Shown piece by piece: positions 31,547 through 44,800 of a DNA stretch of 64,000 nucleotides. The stretch lies in contig NC_092563.1 in assembly GCF_037975245.1 (NCBI RefSeq), positions 21,668,960 through 21,732,959 of the forward strand, read 5' to 3'. Source of the DNA: Apostichopus japonicus (taxonomy: Eukaryota; Echinodermata; Holothuroidea; Aspidochirotida; Stichopodidae). The first letter of the stretch is position 1, and every line of letters begins with the position of its first letter. A program made the translations under genes and the position numbers. Under the pieces are notes generated by a model. The model was given only the letters and a program-made list of their open reading frames with translations, made no database searches and had not been told where the DNA came from.

Positions 31547-34500
31547 GGACAATAAAGGTTTGTATCAAAAGTGAGGGAGAGTTGAAGAAATGAGAAATTT
31601 CGTGGAATCTACTTCGTGGAATCTACAAGATTTTATCACACTAAATTTCTTCTATATAGATCACACGATAAAATTACTACAAATTGCTATAAAATGTGAA
31701 TAAAAGTTTAGCACTCTATAATCTATTTTCAACTTTCTGTTTGTACTATACATGATCATATGGAGTTTGCACTTTATAAAAGTATGTATGTTGGTATGTA
31801 TGTATGTGTGGCCAAATTTTGGTCATTTCTTCTAAAGGATCAAGGTAGTTCAACTTAGTCGATGAAATGTTAGCAAAAGGAAACAAACTCCCCCAGGTTT
31901 GCACCCTTGCAAGAAAAACGTACACATGAAACTTTTTACTTTACCATTGCAGGTGAAAATTTAGGGTATGATGGTTATCTGTAAAGGGATATTCCATTGT
32001 CAGACAAGGTGACATTGACAAGGAAAAGAAAAATATTCCACACTGTTAAGTTGGAAAGCCCATCTTGATATCTTGTACCTAACTCAAGATATAGTTGATT
32101 GAATTTAAATTATTTTGACCGGCTAAACCATTGATTCTTTCCTGTAGTAAATCTCAGTAGGTGATCTGTGATAGCATTGTGGCAAATGTTCTTCAAGAGC
32201 TTTACTTTTCTATTATCATCTTTTTGTTGATTTGTCCTTGAAACCTGACATATTTGAAATGTTTGTTCAGCTGTTATAGTTCTTTCTAATAAAGAATTTC
32301 ATCAAAATGCAATGGCTTTGTAGAAATAATATTTTTCCAATGAGAATAAGTGTGAGTGAATTATGATGAGGAACAAGAACGATTTCAACTGAATTGCCGT
32401 GATGCTGATGACATCACTCACTCTGCTATTGCCTGATGTAAAATTTGAAAATTCATACCATCTTCATACAACATGCTATAAGGATGCAGTAGTGACCTAT
32501 ACATGCAGACAATTTCAGGCATTTCCATTCATCAACCATTGCCAGCTACCGGAATATCCCTTTAAAGTAGTTGAATAAGCAATGTGGGTTGTATAGTATA
32601 CTATAGTATAGTATAGTACAGTATAGTACAGTACAGTATAGTACAGTATAGTATAGTACAGTACAGTATAGTATAGTATAGTACAGTATAGTACAGTACA
32701 GTATAGTATAGTATAGTATAGTACAGTACAGTATAGTATAGTATAGTACAGTACAGTATAGTATAGTATAGTACAGTACAGTATAGTATAGTACAGTATA
32801 GTATACTATAGTATCGTACAGTATAGTACAGTACAGTATAGTATAGTACAGTACAGTATAGTACAGTACAGTACAATAGTACAGTATAGTATAGTATAGT
32901 ACAGTACAGTACAGTATAGTAGACCACTCATAAAGCACCAGTAATAAAAATTACTCAACTGCGCTGTACAAAGACATTACAAGTAATCAACAAAAGCTAA
33001 GCAAAAAATCATGTGAGATCACCAACATCATGAATAAAAAAGATCAAGTATTCTAAAAAATAAAGCAGAATGAGAGCTATCTTCTAAGCCTTTTGGCAGT
33101 TTTATTGGACTAGGAATTCCACCTTGTATGAAATATTACATATTAATGATGATTTTACTATCTGTTTCACCCTGAGTTCTATTTTAAGATTATTTTGTAC
33201 AGCAGCTTCTCATGAAACTGCATGATGAAGTTCAACCTAATAACTATGTTGATAACACAATAGATTGAGTGACAAAGAACTTGTCTCTTATTCAAGATCA
33301 ACTTTTGTTCAAACTCTGTGATACAGTTTTAAAAGGTGGAATTCATCTTGCATGAACAGGCAATTAAAACTAAATGGGTTTTGTTTTTGGACTAACACTT
33401 ATAGGAGAACGGGTTCACTGAATAGGAAATGTCATTTTCTACTGTTCTGTCAGTAACACACGTGTTGCTGCCCTTCAAATTTGAATGACGTCACATGGCT
33501 GTAGTAAAAACCCAATGCAATGTGGAGTGAATTGCACGCTTTTACGTTTACGAAATGGTTCAACAAGTTTTCACAAAGATCGTGGCATTCCTTCATTCTG
33601 TATTCAAAATATTGGTTCTATGGGGTTTTTTCATTGGTACAAAACTTAGACCATGACTCAAGTTATCATTGATTCATTGCTAAAAGAGCAAGAGAATGGG
33701 ATACACCAAATGAACTAAGCGTAAAGTTAACCATGCGATAACCAGCTTATTCATCACGAAATGTTCACGCCACTGTCCGGATTTCTTAGCAGTATTTGTG
33801 TTTGGCATCTTTTTATGTGTTCTGTTAAAGTAGAAACCCTCTTTAGAATTGAAAATTCCCACTGAGACTGCAGTAACTAGGTGAATTAATGTAATTTAAC
33901 GTTAATTATGCGTACAAATATTTCATGTTTTCACTCTTTGCTTGGGATTTCACCTCTGGTCATGAAATAACGGATGACAGTTCGACCAACAGAATAAATC
34001 TGCAGTATTCAATCCGACAAGACTTAAGTTTTAACTTGCATTAAAGTCATCAGCACTTGCAAATTGAGGAGTCTTTATCAATGAAAGAATTCCTCAAAGA
34101 ACAAAAAGTGCAAAGAATTGCTTCAAGGGTGGGGATTCAATGCTATGTGAAGTTTTGGGCATGTGTAACCATTATTGAACTTTCTAGCTTATTTACAAAC
34201 AACACCCATACTTCAAACTGTACAGTGTGTACAAATGTGGAACAGTGCCAAATTTCATCTATCAAGCAGCATCATTTCCACATCCCTCCCTACGCCCCCC
34301 CCCCCACCTCCCACTGTTTCAAATATTTTACTTGCTTTTAATTGGGCAGTCTATAAATGGCAGTAGGTACAAGGGGCTAGTTACTTGAAAACACCTCTGT
34401 TGCAGTCTTTCTCGAGGGGAAAGCTACCTGTGTTTGACCAGGAGTTTGTGATTACCAGGTCTGACTATGTACATTCATACTCCTTTCTTGCATCTGTCAA

Positions 34501-34656
34501 CATGATTAGCAAATGTTTACACAATTTCAAACTGCATCTTCCATACATGGAAATCTACACCAGTAAAACCATTTGTGGATTAGTATTGTATTTCCATCTT
34601 CCTTTCAATCTTTTCAAGTCCTGTTCAATCAGTTCAGAGGTTGCGACTTCTGGACC
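31547..34656. other. Intergenic DNA
   Basis: AT-rich spacer with no recognisable exon; includes the pentanucleotide array at 32595-32925. Confidence 0.5.
32595..32925. repeat. Two-state pentanucleotide satellite (GTAYA)n
   Basis: About 330 bp of gtata and gtaca pentamers in irregular order, with rare gtact/gtatc variants. The minus frames read Leu-Tyr-Tyr-Thr-Ile-type repeats and are not proteins. As in the array at 162-600, the only common variable base is one pyrimidine per unit. Confidence 0.95.
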
Positions 34657-34713
34657 TTAGGAGAACTCCATGGACTTGCTCAGTCTGCCTAATCGTACAT
34701 TTTCCTCTTCCTT

Positions 34714-37700
34714 CTGTAAAATATAATACGAGGACTGGTTGGCAGGATGACAAGCTATAGCTGTAAATCTGTCTAGGTGGGTGGGTGGGAGAGGGAGAGG
34801 AGGGGTGAAGAGGATGGTAGTGGTGGGAGGGAGGGATGGGAAGGTAGAAGGATTTTTTCTGAGGACAGATTCCACAAGGTATAGACTACTGTTAGGCAAA
34901 AAAAAATAATCAATCTAGAAAAATGGAGGACCCTACCCAAACTGAAAATCATCCTTGGAAGTAGCAATAACTTCTTCTTTTTGCTGGTATGTTTGCTGGT
35001 ATGTTATAAATACTAAAATATTCATGAAGTGCTGTGAAGAATCTGCATTCGTTCTTTTCCGACATCGATGGAATACTTTAAAGTAGACACTTTAAAAAGT
35101 TTTCAAGATATTTTAACAAGATATTTTAACACCCCAGTGGTGCTAGTGTAGTTTATAAAGAGGGCAACATGAAACTTGTCTGTCATTCCAAGCAGTGGCA
35201 AGACAGTGAATTAATTTATCAGTCATCACAGTTTTATAAGTTTCAAACAATCATATCTCCTATTAGGAGCAAGATATTGAAAACGATTTTTCAACTAGAA
35301 GTTTTCAAAAGGTACTTCCGTGGGAGATCTGACACCAAAGATTATTAGAGCAAATTTATGGCTACGACGGGACTCCAAACCGTGACCTTTGAGTCGCCAA
35401 GCCCGGTACTCTGCCCTTTGTTTGTGACCATCACTATGTAGCAATTTCTGATGTGTGGAATTTGATGGGTGGAAGACTGGGTGACGATGATGGGAGACTT
35501 GAAAATAGGGGAGGTGATGTCAGGTAAAATACTCATTTACTATACTTGTCCACACAACCACTAGCTCCTAATTGTCCTTAGGGCACATAGTTCTGACCAA
35601 TAATCCCTGATTTTAACATACAATCTGAGCATCAATGCTGCAGAATCTCAATGGTTTGCAGTGAAGATTATAGATTCTTTTTGGGTGAAACATTCCTTAA
35701 AAGAAATGTAGGCCAAAATCACAGACAGGCATTTTCATATTGCAAAGATACTTGGTTTGTTTAAATCTTGTGATATGTTTCCTACTGTATGCAGTAGTAA
35801 ACAAAAAACAATTTTTTTTTTTTAAATGTGTATAATTTTGAATGCAGCAGCAGCAGATTGATAGTTGATAATGTTCCAAAAATATTGACTTTCAGTTTTT
35901 GGCATGAAATCATAGATGCATCCAAGAAAATGTTAACACAATTAAGTTTAAGGGAAGGGTAGAAAACATATATGTTAAGAGACATTCATCTGACCTTTGA
36001 CCTTATCTCTCATGTGACCTGGCTCCCCTAAGATGGTGAGGACTTTTTTCTGGCTTTTGCTGAGGGAGGCCTACAAAGAAAGAAAATGGGACAATGTAAG
36101 GGGCCAGTTGGAATGTTTTCTTTGTTTTGTTTTTGCATCAATTTCGAACTTGATATCACCCAACTTTTGTTGTTCCAGTTATCCTAAATATTTCACCTGT
36201 GTGTGCTGAATGGTTTAATGTTGAAGCTATGATTGTATTGTGATGTGAAATAAAGGCCTAAAATGTACTCCAATATTTGAGTACAGTTGAAGAATTTAAA
36301 AGAGATATGACAAGCCCAAACGGTCCTTTCACCTTTTAAGTTGTCTAAGGATTGACTGAACACATCCACAAGGGCTTCCACAACCCCCTCCCCTCCCCTC
36401 CCATCCACCCCCTCCCATCCACCCCCTCCCCCCCAAAAAACACCTGCAAAACTGTTGTCATTTACAGTAAAGGATCTTTTTGCACCAGAGAAAACACCAG
36501 TCTCTTTTTTCTCTTCAGCACCATCTTTTCTTCCCTCTCCCTCCCCCCCCCCCCCGCCCACCTCAATTATCACGTAACCATGGAAACCAGCAAAGGACCG
36601 TTGGACTGGTCATGCCTAAAGCAAGGTATAGCAGTTTTTAATATCACAGTAAGGACAACAACTTTACACACAGGATAGATTTATCTCAAAAATATATTAT
36701 AACAAAGCATGTGTATGACATGACCAAGGAAGTTTGCTGCGGCCAAAAATTCTCTGCAAGGTAGTCTTCACATTAATTATTATTATGCCTCTGTCATCAT
36801 TGAAAAGCACAAATATATTACATACTTATCAATCAAGAAGATGGGACTTCTTAAAACACTGTTTGATCAAAAGTGGAAACAGTTTTACCAGAGCAGAAAC
36901 ATAACAGCGGCCACTTTCCGTTACATATCTAGATCACAGTTTTAAACGTTTATCTAAATAAATTTGAAATTCTAAGCAGCTTACGAAACCATACATCATT
37001 CATTTCTACATAAAGATAATCAATTGTCATCTTTTAATTTTTTTTTTTAATGATTTCTTACAGTTACTCAATCTAATTGGGATACTTTTTCGATGTTTGG
37101 TATTTCTTTAAGAACAATGACAGAGAACAGAAGCGAATTATTCCATACTGTTATGAAAAAACAAACAGAACCTTAAAACAACTATTGTCAAAAGGAAATA
37201 TATTGTGAATTTTCATCTATCTGTTTTGTCTGGTGAGAAATTTTGATTGGATGTATTTTCACATAAAGCACTGCGCCAATTTTTTTTTTGGTGGAATGAT
37301 AGGTATCATGAAAGTGTTATTTATTTCCACACTCAATACTCAACAATTGTTTTGCAATAAATGATAATCTCTACGAAATACAATTTACTTTCCTTTTTTT
37401 TTGGTGCCTGTTAAAGCATTACTTAATGTAGAAAATACAGTAATAACATGATGAGAGGACTTTGGATTAAGATTTAAAAAAAAAAAATACAATGAAGGAA
37501 AAAATATAACAATACAAAACAAACAAACAAACAAACAACACAAAGGTACATCTCCCTGAATTATTTGTTAAGCACACAAACAAATTAATGACAATTTCTG
37601 GACTGATGTTGACAACCTCTCATAAATCTTAGACCTACACCACAATCCACAATCAGCAAGGACCATTATTAATATTTCTGTACACCCTTACAGAAGTCCA

Positions 37701-40700
37701 TTTCGAACACATTTGCATATATTAGCATACAAAACATTTGTTGGCACCATATGAAAGAAATTAAAAAAAAGGATGGTTCCAAGACTCCCCCCACACCCAC
37801 CCCCCCCCTTCCAATACTCCTATTCCAATCATCTCAGTAGCTTGTTATGTAATGTAAAATGATGTTTTGGTACTAATATCTCTTTGAAAGAAAACCTTCC
37901 TTGCACAACAACCATATTTAGTACACTATTTTCTTGCATGGCTTCAACTTTTTTGATAACTTCAAAAAAGTGCTAAAGCATTTTTTTTTTATTAAATTGA
38001 TAAAAAAGAAAGGAGGAAATATATGTCTTATTAACTGTGATATTGACTATAAAGAAACTGAAGAGAAAGAATCAAAGCTCTAGTAATTTTATTCTAGCAA
38101 TCACCCTTAAAACTTGTATCTAATAAAAGTCTATTTAATATTTAAGTTACATTTTACTTATTAAAATTTAAATACTACATGAAAGTATTTATTTTTATAT
38201 TTAAAATAAAGAGTGAGTCCACTATTCTAACATGGTAGTACCAGGAATAATATTTTTTTTCATAACAATTTGGGTTAGTTATCCCTATTAAGACTCTTTC
38301 CAGAGACAAACCTTTTGTCAGTTACTTAACAAAGTAACTGAAGATAACAAAGAGTTGAAGAAAGACAAAAGGTGGAATTAAGAATGATCCTAACGATTCT
38401 CTTTAACTGACTGTTCTGGTGCAATCCTTCAATAACATTTCTACTGATATGCAAAGAAAAAAAGGCTTAGCATCGTCTACAAGCACCAATGAAACCTGAA
38501 AGGGTATTTTAATTTCTATGTAGAGAAGTGACACAGTTAGGGTACAAAAGCAAATTACCTTGATGAAACTAGGTAAAGCATTGAGATTTTATAAAGTAAT
38601 TGAGAAAACATGCCTCCCAACACCCATGTGATAACGTCCGGACTATCGAAAACATTCAAAGAATAATTATACTCTTAATCTGTACCAGAAATTTGAGCAC
38701 CCCCCCCCTCCCCAATGCAACACAGAAGTATTTGATTCATGAGGTATAGTGAGGGCAAGAATTTGCAGATAAGGACAGGATAACTGATTAACCTATCCAA
38801 TCATGCTATATAAAACCAACAGTTAATCACAAGTAACCTAGCTACCTATCCTATCACACTGATTATTAAAACACACATACAGTGATCTAGATAATTCCCT
38901 AGATCTGATCAAATTTTTCCCAACAGAATCTTCCTTTTTTGTCTCTACTTTCCCCTTATCACTCCTTCTCATCATATAACAGTAGGCTTATTTGACAAAT
39001 GGTTTTTGTTGTAGAAACTCGGTCAAATTCAAACTGGGGAAGTTAATATTGCCATATTCTCCACTTCTTTCACACACACACACACATACAACAAATCTGT
39101 AAGGACTAATCCACGCTCCTATATTGATCCAGGCAACTTATCACCTTTTTCTTTCTGCTCTTTTATTGTCCACCTACCTCCCCATCCCCCCTCCCCCTCC
39201 GCACCCCATTAAATCATCCCTGATACATGTACAGACAAAAGGAAGAAATTAAATTTAAATACAATGAATGCCCAGAGCAAACAAGACCAAAAAGAAAACT
39301 GGCCAAATAAATCATCTCAAACAAAAATAAGCACTTAACTATAAAGACTCTAAGATAAAAACAAAAAACAGAGAGCACTTTATTTATATGTGTTTCTTGA
39401 AATACATGGGTGGGATTATCTAAGCACTGTTCCAAGCTAAAACATACATGTGAACTATAAGAAATAAACCCATAAACCCCACCCCTCCATCCACCTATGT
39501 AGCTCTCCTTTCATTTCCATATATCTCACACAATTTCATCACATTTTTTTTCTTTCTTCCAAGTTAATATATTTTTTCACTTTTGTATTTTTGACATTTG
39601 TAGTCGGGAATATCAATTTTGAAAAATGTCTTGATATATATTTTTTTCTTTCTTCCCTTTCATACACATCATATCAGACAACTTTGGCGCCATGACTTAA
39701 AATAATACTATGACGATTCAGAGGGCAAAATGTTTCCTTAAGTTAACCAGTGCTGACCAATATCTGGGACCGAAATTAGTCCACACTTAATCTGGAAAGA
39801 TTGATAATGAAAGAAAGTAACAGGGTCAGCTGCAAATTTGAAATGCAAGCCACGTTCCCACCATACCTTAGAATGAGGTCAAATGTTTATGCAAATTAAT
39901 TGTTTCAAGAACGATATGTCTTTGGTCCAGTTTGCAAATACCCAGTACTTTTCTCCTCTCCCCCCCCCACACCTTCTTTTTTTTTTTTAGAAGTAAAAAC
40001 TGCTCATGTGACTAGAAATAAAATTGTCTATACAATGGTCAACAAATCAACTGTAGTTTGTTTACTTTAAGCCAAGCAAATATATAGTTTTCACATCATT
40101 TTGAGGGGGGGGGGGGGGGGGGGTAGAGATGGTTTGTCACATGCATCTCAACCACATATTAGATACATTTTCATTGGGTTTGCAATATGGATTTCTTTCA
40201 AGGACTACACAGTTGCTCAGTAACAAGATACTGATACACAGTCCTACCCACGATTATTGTATCATTAAACTATCAAAGGTTTAAGTATACAGTTTGACAC
40301 AGCTCAGAAATTTGATCAAGGAAATAGTAAAAATCTGCAATGGCAAGGTGATTTTAAGTTTCAAAAATGTATCCACAACAGGCAACATGTCATGACCTGT
40401 TTCTATAGAAACAGCATTGCATTAAGATTTCCTTAAAAATATCAGCTTTAGTTTTTTGTATGACATCAAAAAACAGTTTTCCTGTGCAGTGATAATTTAT
40501 CAACAGATTACAAGATATAACTTAAAATCTTCGGTGACAAAATTGATTTTTGTTCGTTTTTTTTTTTTTTTTTTTTTAATAAAGACTTTCTTGAAAATAT
40601 GAGTATTCACTTTATCTACATATTAAAGATTAAATTTGGAAACCTTCAGCAAATACGATAGACTTGATAACATTAAGACTGCAGGGTTGCCAAGACAGAA

Positions 40701-41172
40701 TGTTTCAATGTTGTTAGGCTTAGGCACCAATTCATACATATATAACTTCTGTAGGCAAGTCTAGCTTCCTTAACAACATCTGAAATATGTTAGAAAACAT
40801 TCCTCAGAACACATCTCAACAAATAAGACATTCCTCACTTATTTAGTCACTTTAATATTTCACCCTGAAAATCTGTTTCAGCTTGTAATTTACCAAGATT
40901 TAATTAATTTAGTAATTTACGGCTTGTAGTATAAACTGTGTCATATTAACTACCGTTTCATAACTTCAAAAATCATCCTCTTCTTTTCATCCACAAATTT
41001 TGACAATCACTCTTCTAAGAGTAAATGCTATATGCTCAAGTCTATAAAAATCACTAATTCCTCCATTTTCACATTGACATCCTGTCAAAAGATTATCAAG
41101 ATATAAAAATGTTATTTTACGGCGACTGTCAAGCCTCTTGTGGGGAGGACTTACATTCTTTTTATCTTTCTT
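34714..41172. other. Intergenic DNA and probable phosphatase 3' flank
   Basis: No gene recognised. It holds a tRNA-like SINE fragment near 35350-35430, C-rich tracts near 36390-36430 and 36540-36555, a 20-base G run near 40105, and long T and A runs. The right part is likely to include the 3' untranslated region of the minus-strand phosphatase gene. Confidence 0.5.
35350..35430 (-). mobile_element. tRNA-like SINE fragment
   Basis: On the minus strand the segment ends with a B-box-like GGTTTGGAGTCCC preceded by GGGCAGAGTACCGGGCTTGGC. It resembles the head of a tRNA-derived SINE but lacks a good A-box. Confidence 0.4.
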
Positions 41173-41815
41173 TTAATGAGAGAAGTAATTGACAATGGCA
41201 ATAAGTGCAATGGCGGCAACTACACCGACCCCCACCCCCATACCAATCTTATTCAATGTTGACCTGGTTTCATTCCAGCTCTCCGATGTCTTCATCTTCT
41301 TTTTCATGTCCGAGACCTTCTTTGCAAGCTCTTCTTTCTTCTCGTCTCGTTTCCTTTTTCTCAATTCCTGTTCACTGGAGATTATAAGGAATGAGGAAAA
41401 GTTCACAATAAGCCATTATCTCAGATTACTAATTTCACCAAACCCCAGACAGATTAGCACATGACTGGACTGAACGACACTCTGCCCGCCTCTCTCTCTC
41501 TCTTCCCGCCAGATCTGACCATGTTCCAAACGGTAAGAGAGGACGTATTAAGTGAGTTATAGAACAGCATAGAGGTCATACTCTCGGAGCACAGGAACCA
41601 ATGAAGGGCGGAGAACATTTGGTATATGAATAGCAAATCTCTAGATACACTATATATATATATATACACAAGATACTACAGTTTAATATACTAAAGGATC
41701 TTACTATTTCATTATTTCATGATAAACTAATTGATGAACCTCAAAGTTGCTACAAAAAAACACACTCCAAAAAACTGCACATCAGTAAGTCATTTTCATG
41801 ATCTTGGGTCATCAC

Positions 41816-41870
<55 letters not shown>

Positions 41871-44800
41871 TAAATACACACATACATTCATATATATTTA
41901 CAGGTAGTCTGCGTATAAAGCGGGAGGGCCCAGGTTCGAAACCCAGTGGAGAGTGGAAGCTATTTTGGGGATTTTCCAACTCATTTAATTTATATCTGTT
42001 CACCAACTGGATGCAACCACTAAATCTTTAGAGAACATTATCATGATGCAGGTGACGGACCCTAAAACTTAAAACAACAAAAATTGATTGAAAACTAAGT
42101 TGACTAAACTCTTTTACTATTATTTCTGCCCTTCTGAAGTTGCTGAGGAATGATGTGCACCAATTCTAGAAGCAATTTTTGAGTTCACTTTGCAATTGTA
42201 CCGAACCTATAAATTATTACTTGTAATAGATAACGACTTATCAAAGACATCCTCATAGATGTTCTCCACTAAACGAAGGTTAACGAGCAATTAGTTAATA
42301 AATGAATCCAATCTTTCCCTCAACACTATGTTATCCAGATACTCTTTATGTATGCATTAATAATATTTAAAACCTTTTGAAACAAAAAACTCTAAGCTAA
42401 TGGACTTCCTTGTCATGGTGCTTTATATCATAAAACTAGCTGCTTTTAAGGATCTGTGAAAATCCAAATACGATTTTTCTTGGTTAAATTGCTTTAATCG
42501 AATAATCTTATGTCTAAAATGCATTAATTATGCTAACGAGAATGATTCACAAAGTCAGGGCAACCAGCTGTCTATTGAACCACAGCCTTTGTTTCTTCAA
42601 AAAAATTGGCTTAACACAATCAATGCATCTTCTACAGGTAGCACCTTTGTTTATTCAGGGATGAGCCTGGGGTAAAAAAAAAATCACGGAACTTTGAAAA
42701 AATTGCTGTATAGGCTCCAGTTTGCATATGCTACAGTGTGTTAGGATAATAGTTTTTGTTCCGAGGTAGAATACATATCATGGATATTCAGCGAATTCCC
42801 GGAAAAAGCTCATGCCTGTTTATTACATTGCACAATTCCTACGCTGAATCTAAATTTTACGGTGGAATGAGATATCTCACCTGTTCTTTGTTTCACCAGC
42901 CTCGTCCTCCACTAACGGTTTCGTTTCTTCTGTTGGAGTAGACTCGGTCGATGAGTTTGGCCGCTTAACCCTCGGAGGGAGAGGAGGCGCCTCCTCTGGC
43001 TCATTGTTCTAGAACAAAAGGAAGAAAAGAAAAGAATTAATTTGCATAAACTAAGACAAAGCAATCACGAGAATAATCAAACACATTTTCAATAGAATGC
43101 AGTTTTATCATTCTTTAAGTGTGTAGCAAATCGTTCTGAAGTAATTGCTCACTGATCATAAAAAAAAATTGGTGGAGTTTTAATTGGAAAAGTTCTGATA
43201 GATCATTTAATACACATTTATAATATACCATTTTTTTTTCAAATCAGGGTGTTGCTTTGCAAAGCGGGTATGTGTTACCATTGACATGACTGACGCCAGT
43301 TTATTACTATGTAATGTTTATAAATAAATTACATAGTTATAAATACTAACATTCTGTGTATGAAAGATGCTGTGTTTCTGATCATTTTGGTTCATGCAGT
43401 TTTGTCATCGTTGCTACCATTCTGCTTGTGCTATATATAATATTGTGCTTTATATAATAAATATTTTCCCTGAAAAAAACACTTGCTGCATAACCGCTGC
43501 TAATATATATGATATATGTGGAAACAGGTTTAAATTGGAAGTATAAATTGTGTAATTGCAACCATAAACAGAGTCCCACTTCTGGCAATGTGGCTGGTCT
43601 TTTTACTAGTGAATAAATGAAACACAGAAGATTTAACGGAGGCTAATAAAATTGGTTGGTAAATAAAGAATATTCAATAACTGCAAAAGAACCTACTCAA
43701 TACTTATGATACACTTGAAGGCATACATGATCATAAAGTTGTTTATGGCGGATCCATTAAATAGCGGAATAGATCGTTGGGTTTTCTCAATTCTGAGAAG
43801 TCGTCATATGTCCGGGTAGAGCTGTTAAGGTTTTTACACGTTTTATTTGACATCTGTTCTGGATAGAGGGAACACTTTAAGGTTAAAGAACCTTTATTTT
43901 TAAATAAAAATAACATAAACCTTATTGTAAACCTTACTGCCTGGAGTTGTACCAACATTGGTATTTCTGTAACAATTCAACAGTGAAAGGAAGTTTACCT
44001 GACAATAAACTTCCAACACTAGTTCCTAGCAACCCCTTAGAAAGCAATATCGTCTCCAATGGCAGTAGTAAATGACGTGAGGACGCTACCACAATAGTCA
44101 CCATTCAAAAAGGCTTCCCATAATGGTAGCTATCTTGGTTTTGGCCACCAATTGGTTTTTGGCAAACCTACCGAGATTCTTTGAAGATAACATCCAACTA
44201 GAACAACCAAAGCACTCCACATAGAGGTACTTCTCAACTGATATTAATAAGCCAGCAGGATGGTACACAGGTGACTTTGAGATAAGTAAGAGTAATTATT
44301 AACGACAACAACAACAAATTGCCTCCAGGTTACTTCTTCATTATAAGCAAATCAGAATTGCCCAAACTTTTCCTCATTTTATAGGAAAATAACTTTGACT
44401 AGCTACATCCATGAATAGCATTATAATGCAATTTCAGACCTTCAAAATGTATGCAAAATGCTATTTTTACTGCAGTAATACCTCTATCAGGATATCACCC
44501 AAACTTCCTCGTTCTAGGATGGTGTTGGCGCCCTCTAGTACTGCAATGTATGAGAATCGCAACTGCTCTGGTGTCTGGATGAGTCCCATACGACACTTTC
44601 TCATCTCCAGGAGTAACTGCTGCAACTGTAGGCCATTGGGACCTCCGCGTTTCTTGATCTGCGGGGAAAATAAACACACAAATTAAAGGTTGACAGGACA
44701 CAGGCCTTCGGTCTCTACGAATCATTCAAAGAGACCAGGTCGGACCTCGGGACAACTATGTCACCGGGCCCTCATTTTTGAAATCTTCACATTTCCCTGA

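Noticed and set aside
32546-32938. Open frame of 130 codons rich in Leu, Tyr, Thr
   Set aside because: Product of the GTAYA pentamer array without any non-repeat domain.
34657-34713. Possible minus terminal exon ending KSMEFS and stop, after a good acceptor
   Set aside because: Only 18 residues, no recognised family and no convincing partner exons upstream; likely chance.
36016-36070. Possible minus exon reading ASLSKSQKKVLTILGEP after TTTGTAG
   Set aside because: No clear donor in frame and no similarity to a known protein.
36305-36365. Minus stretch reading VVEALVDVFSQSLDNLK before a GTGAAA donor
   Set aside because: The upstream side is G-rich purine sequence on that strand with no usable acceptor, and the next candidate exon does not join in a supported frame.
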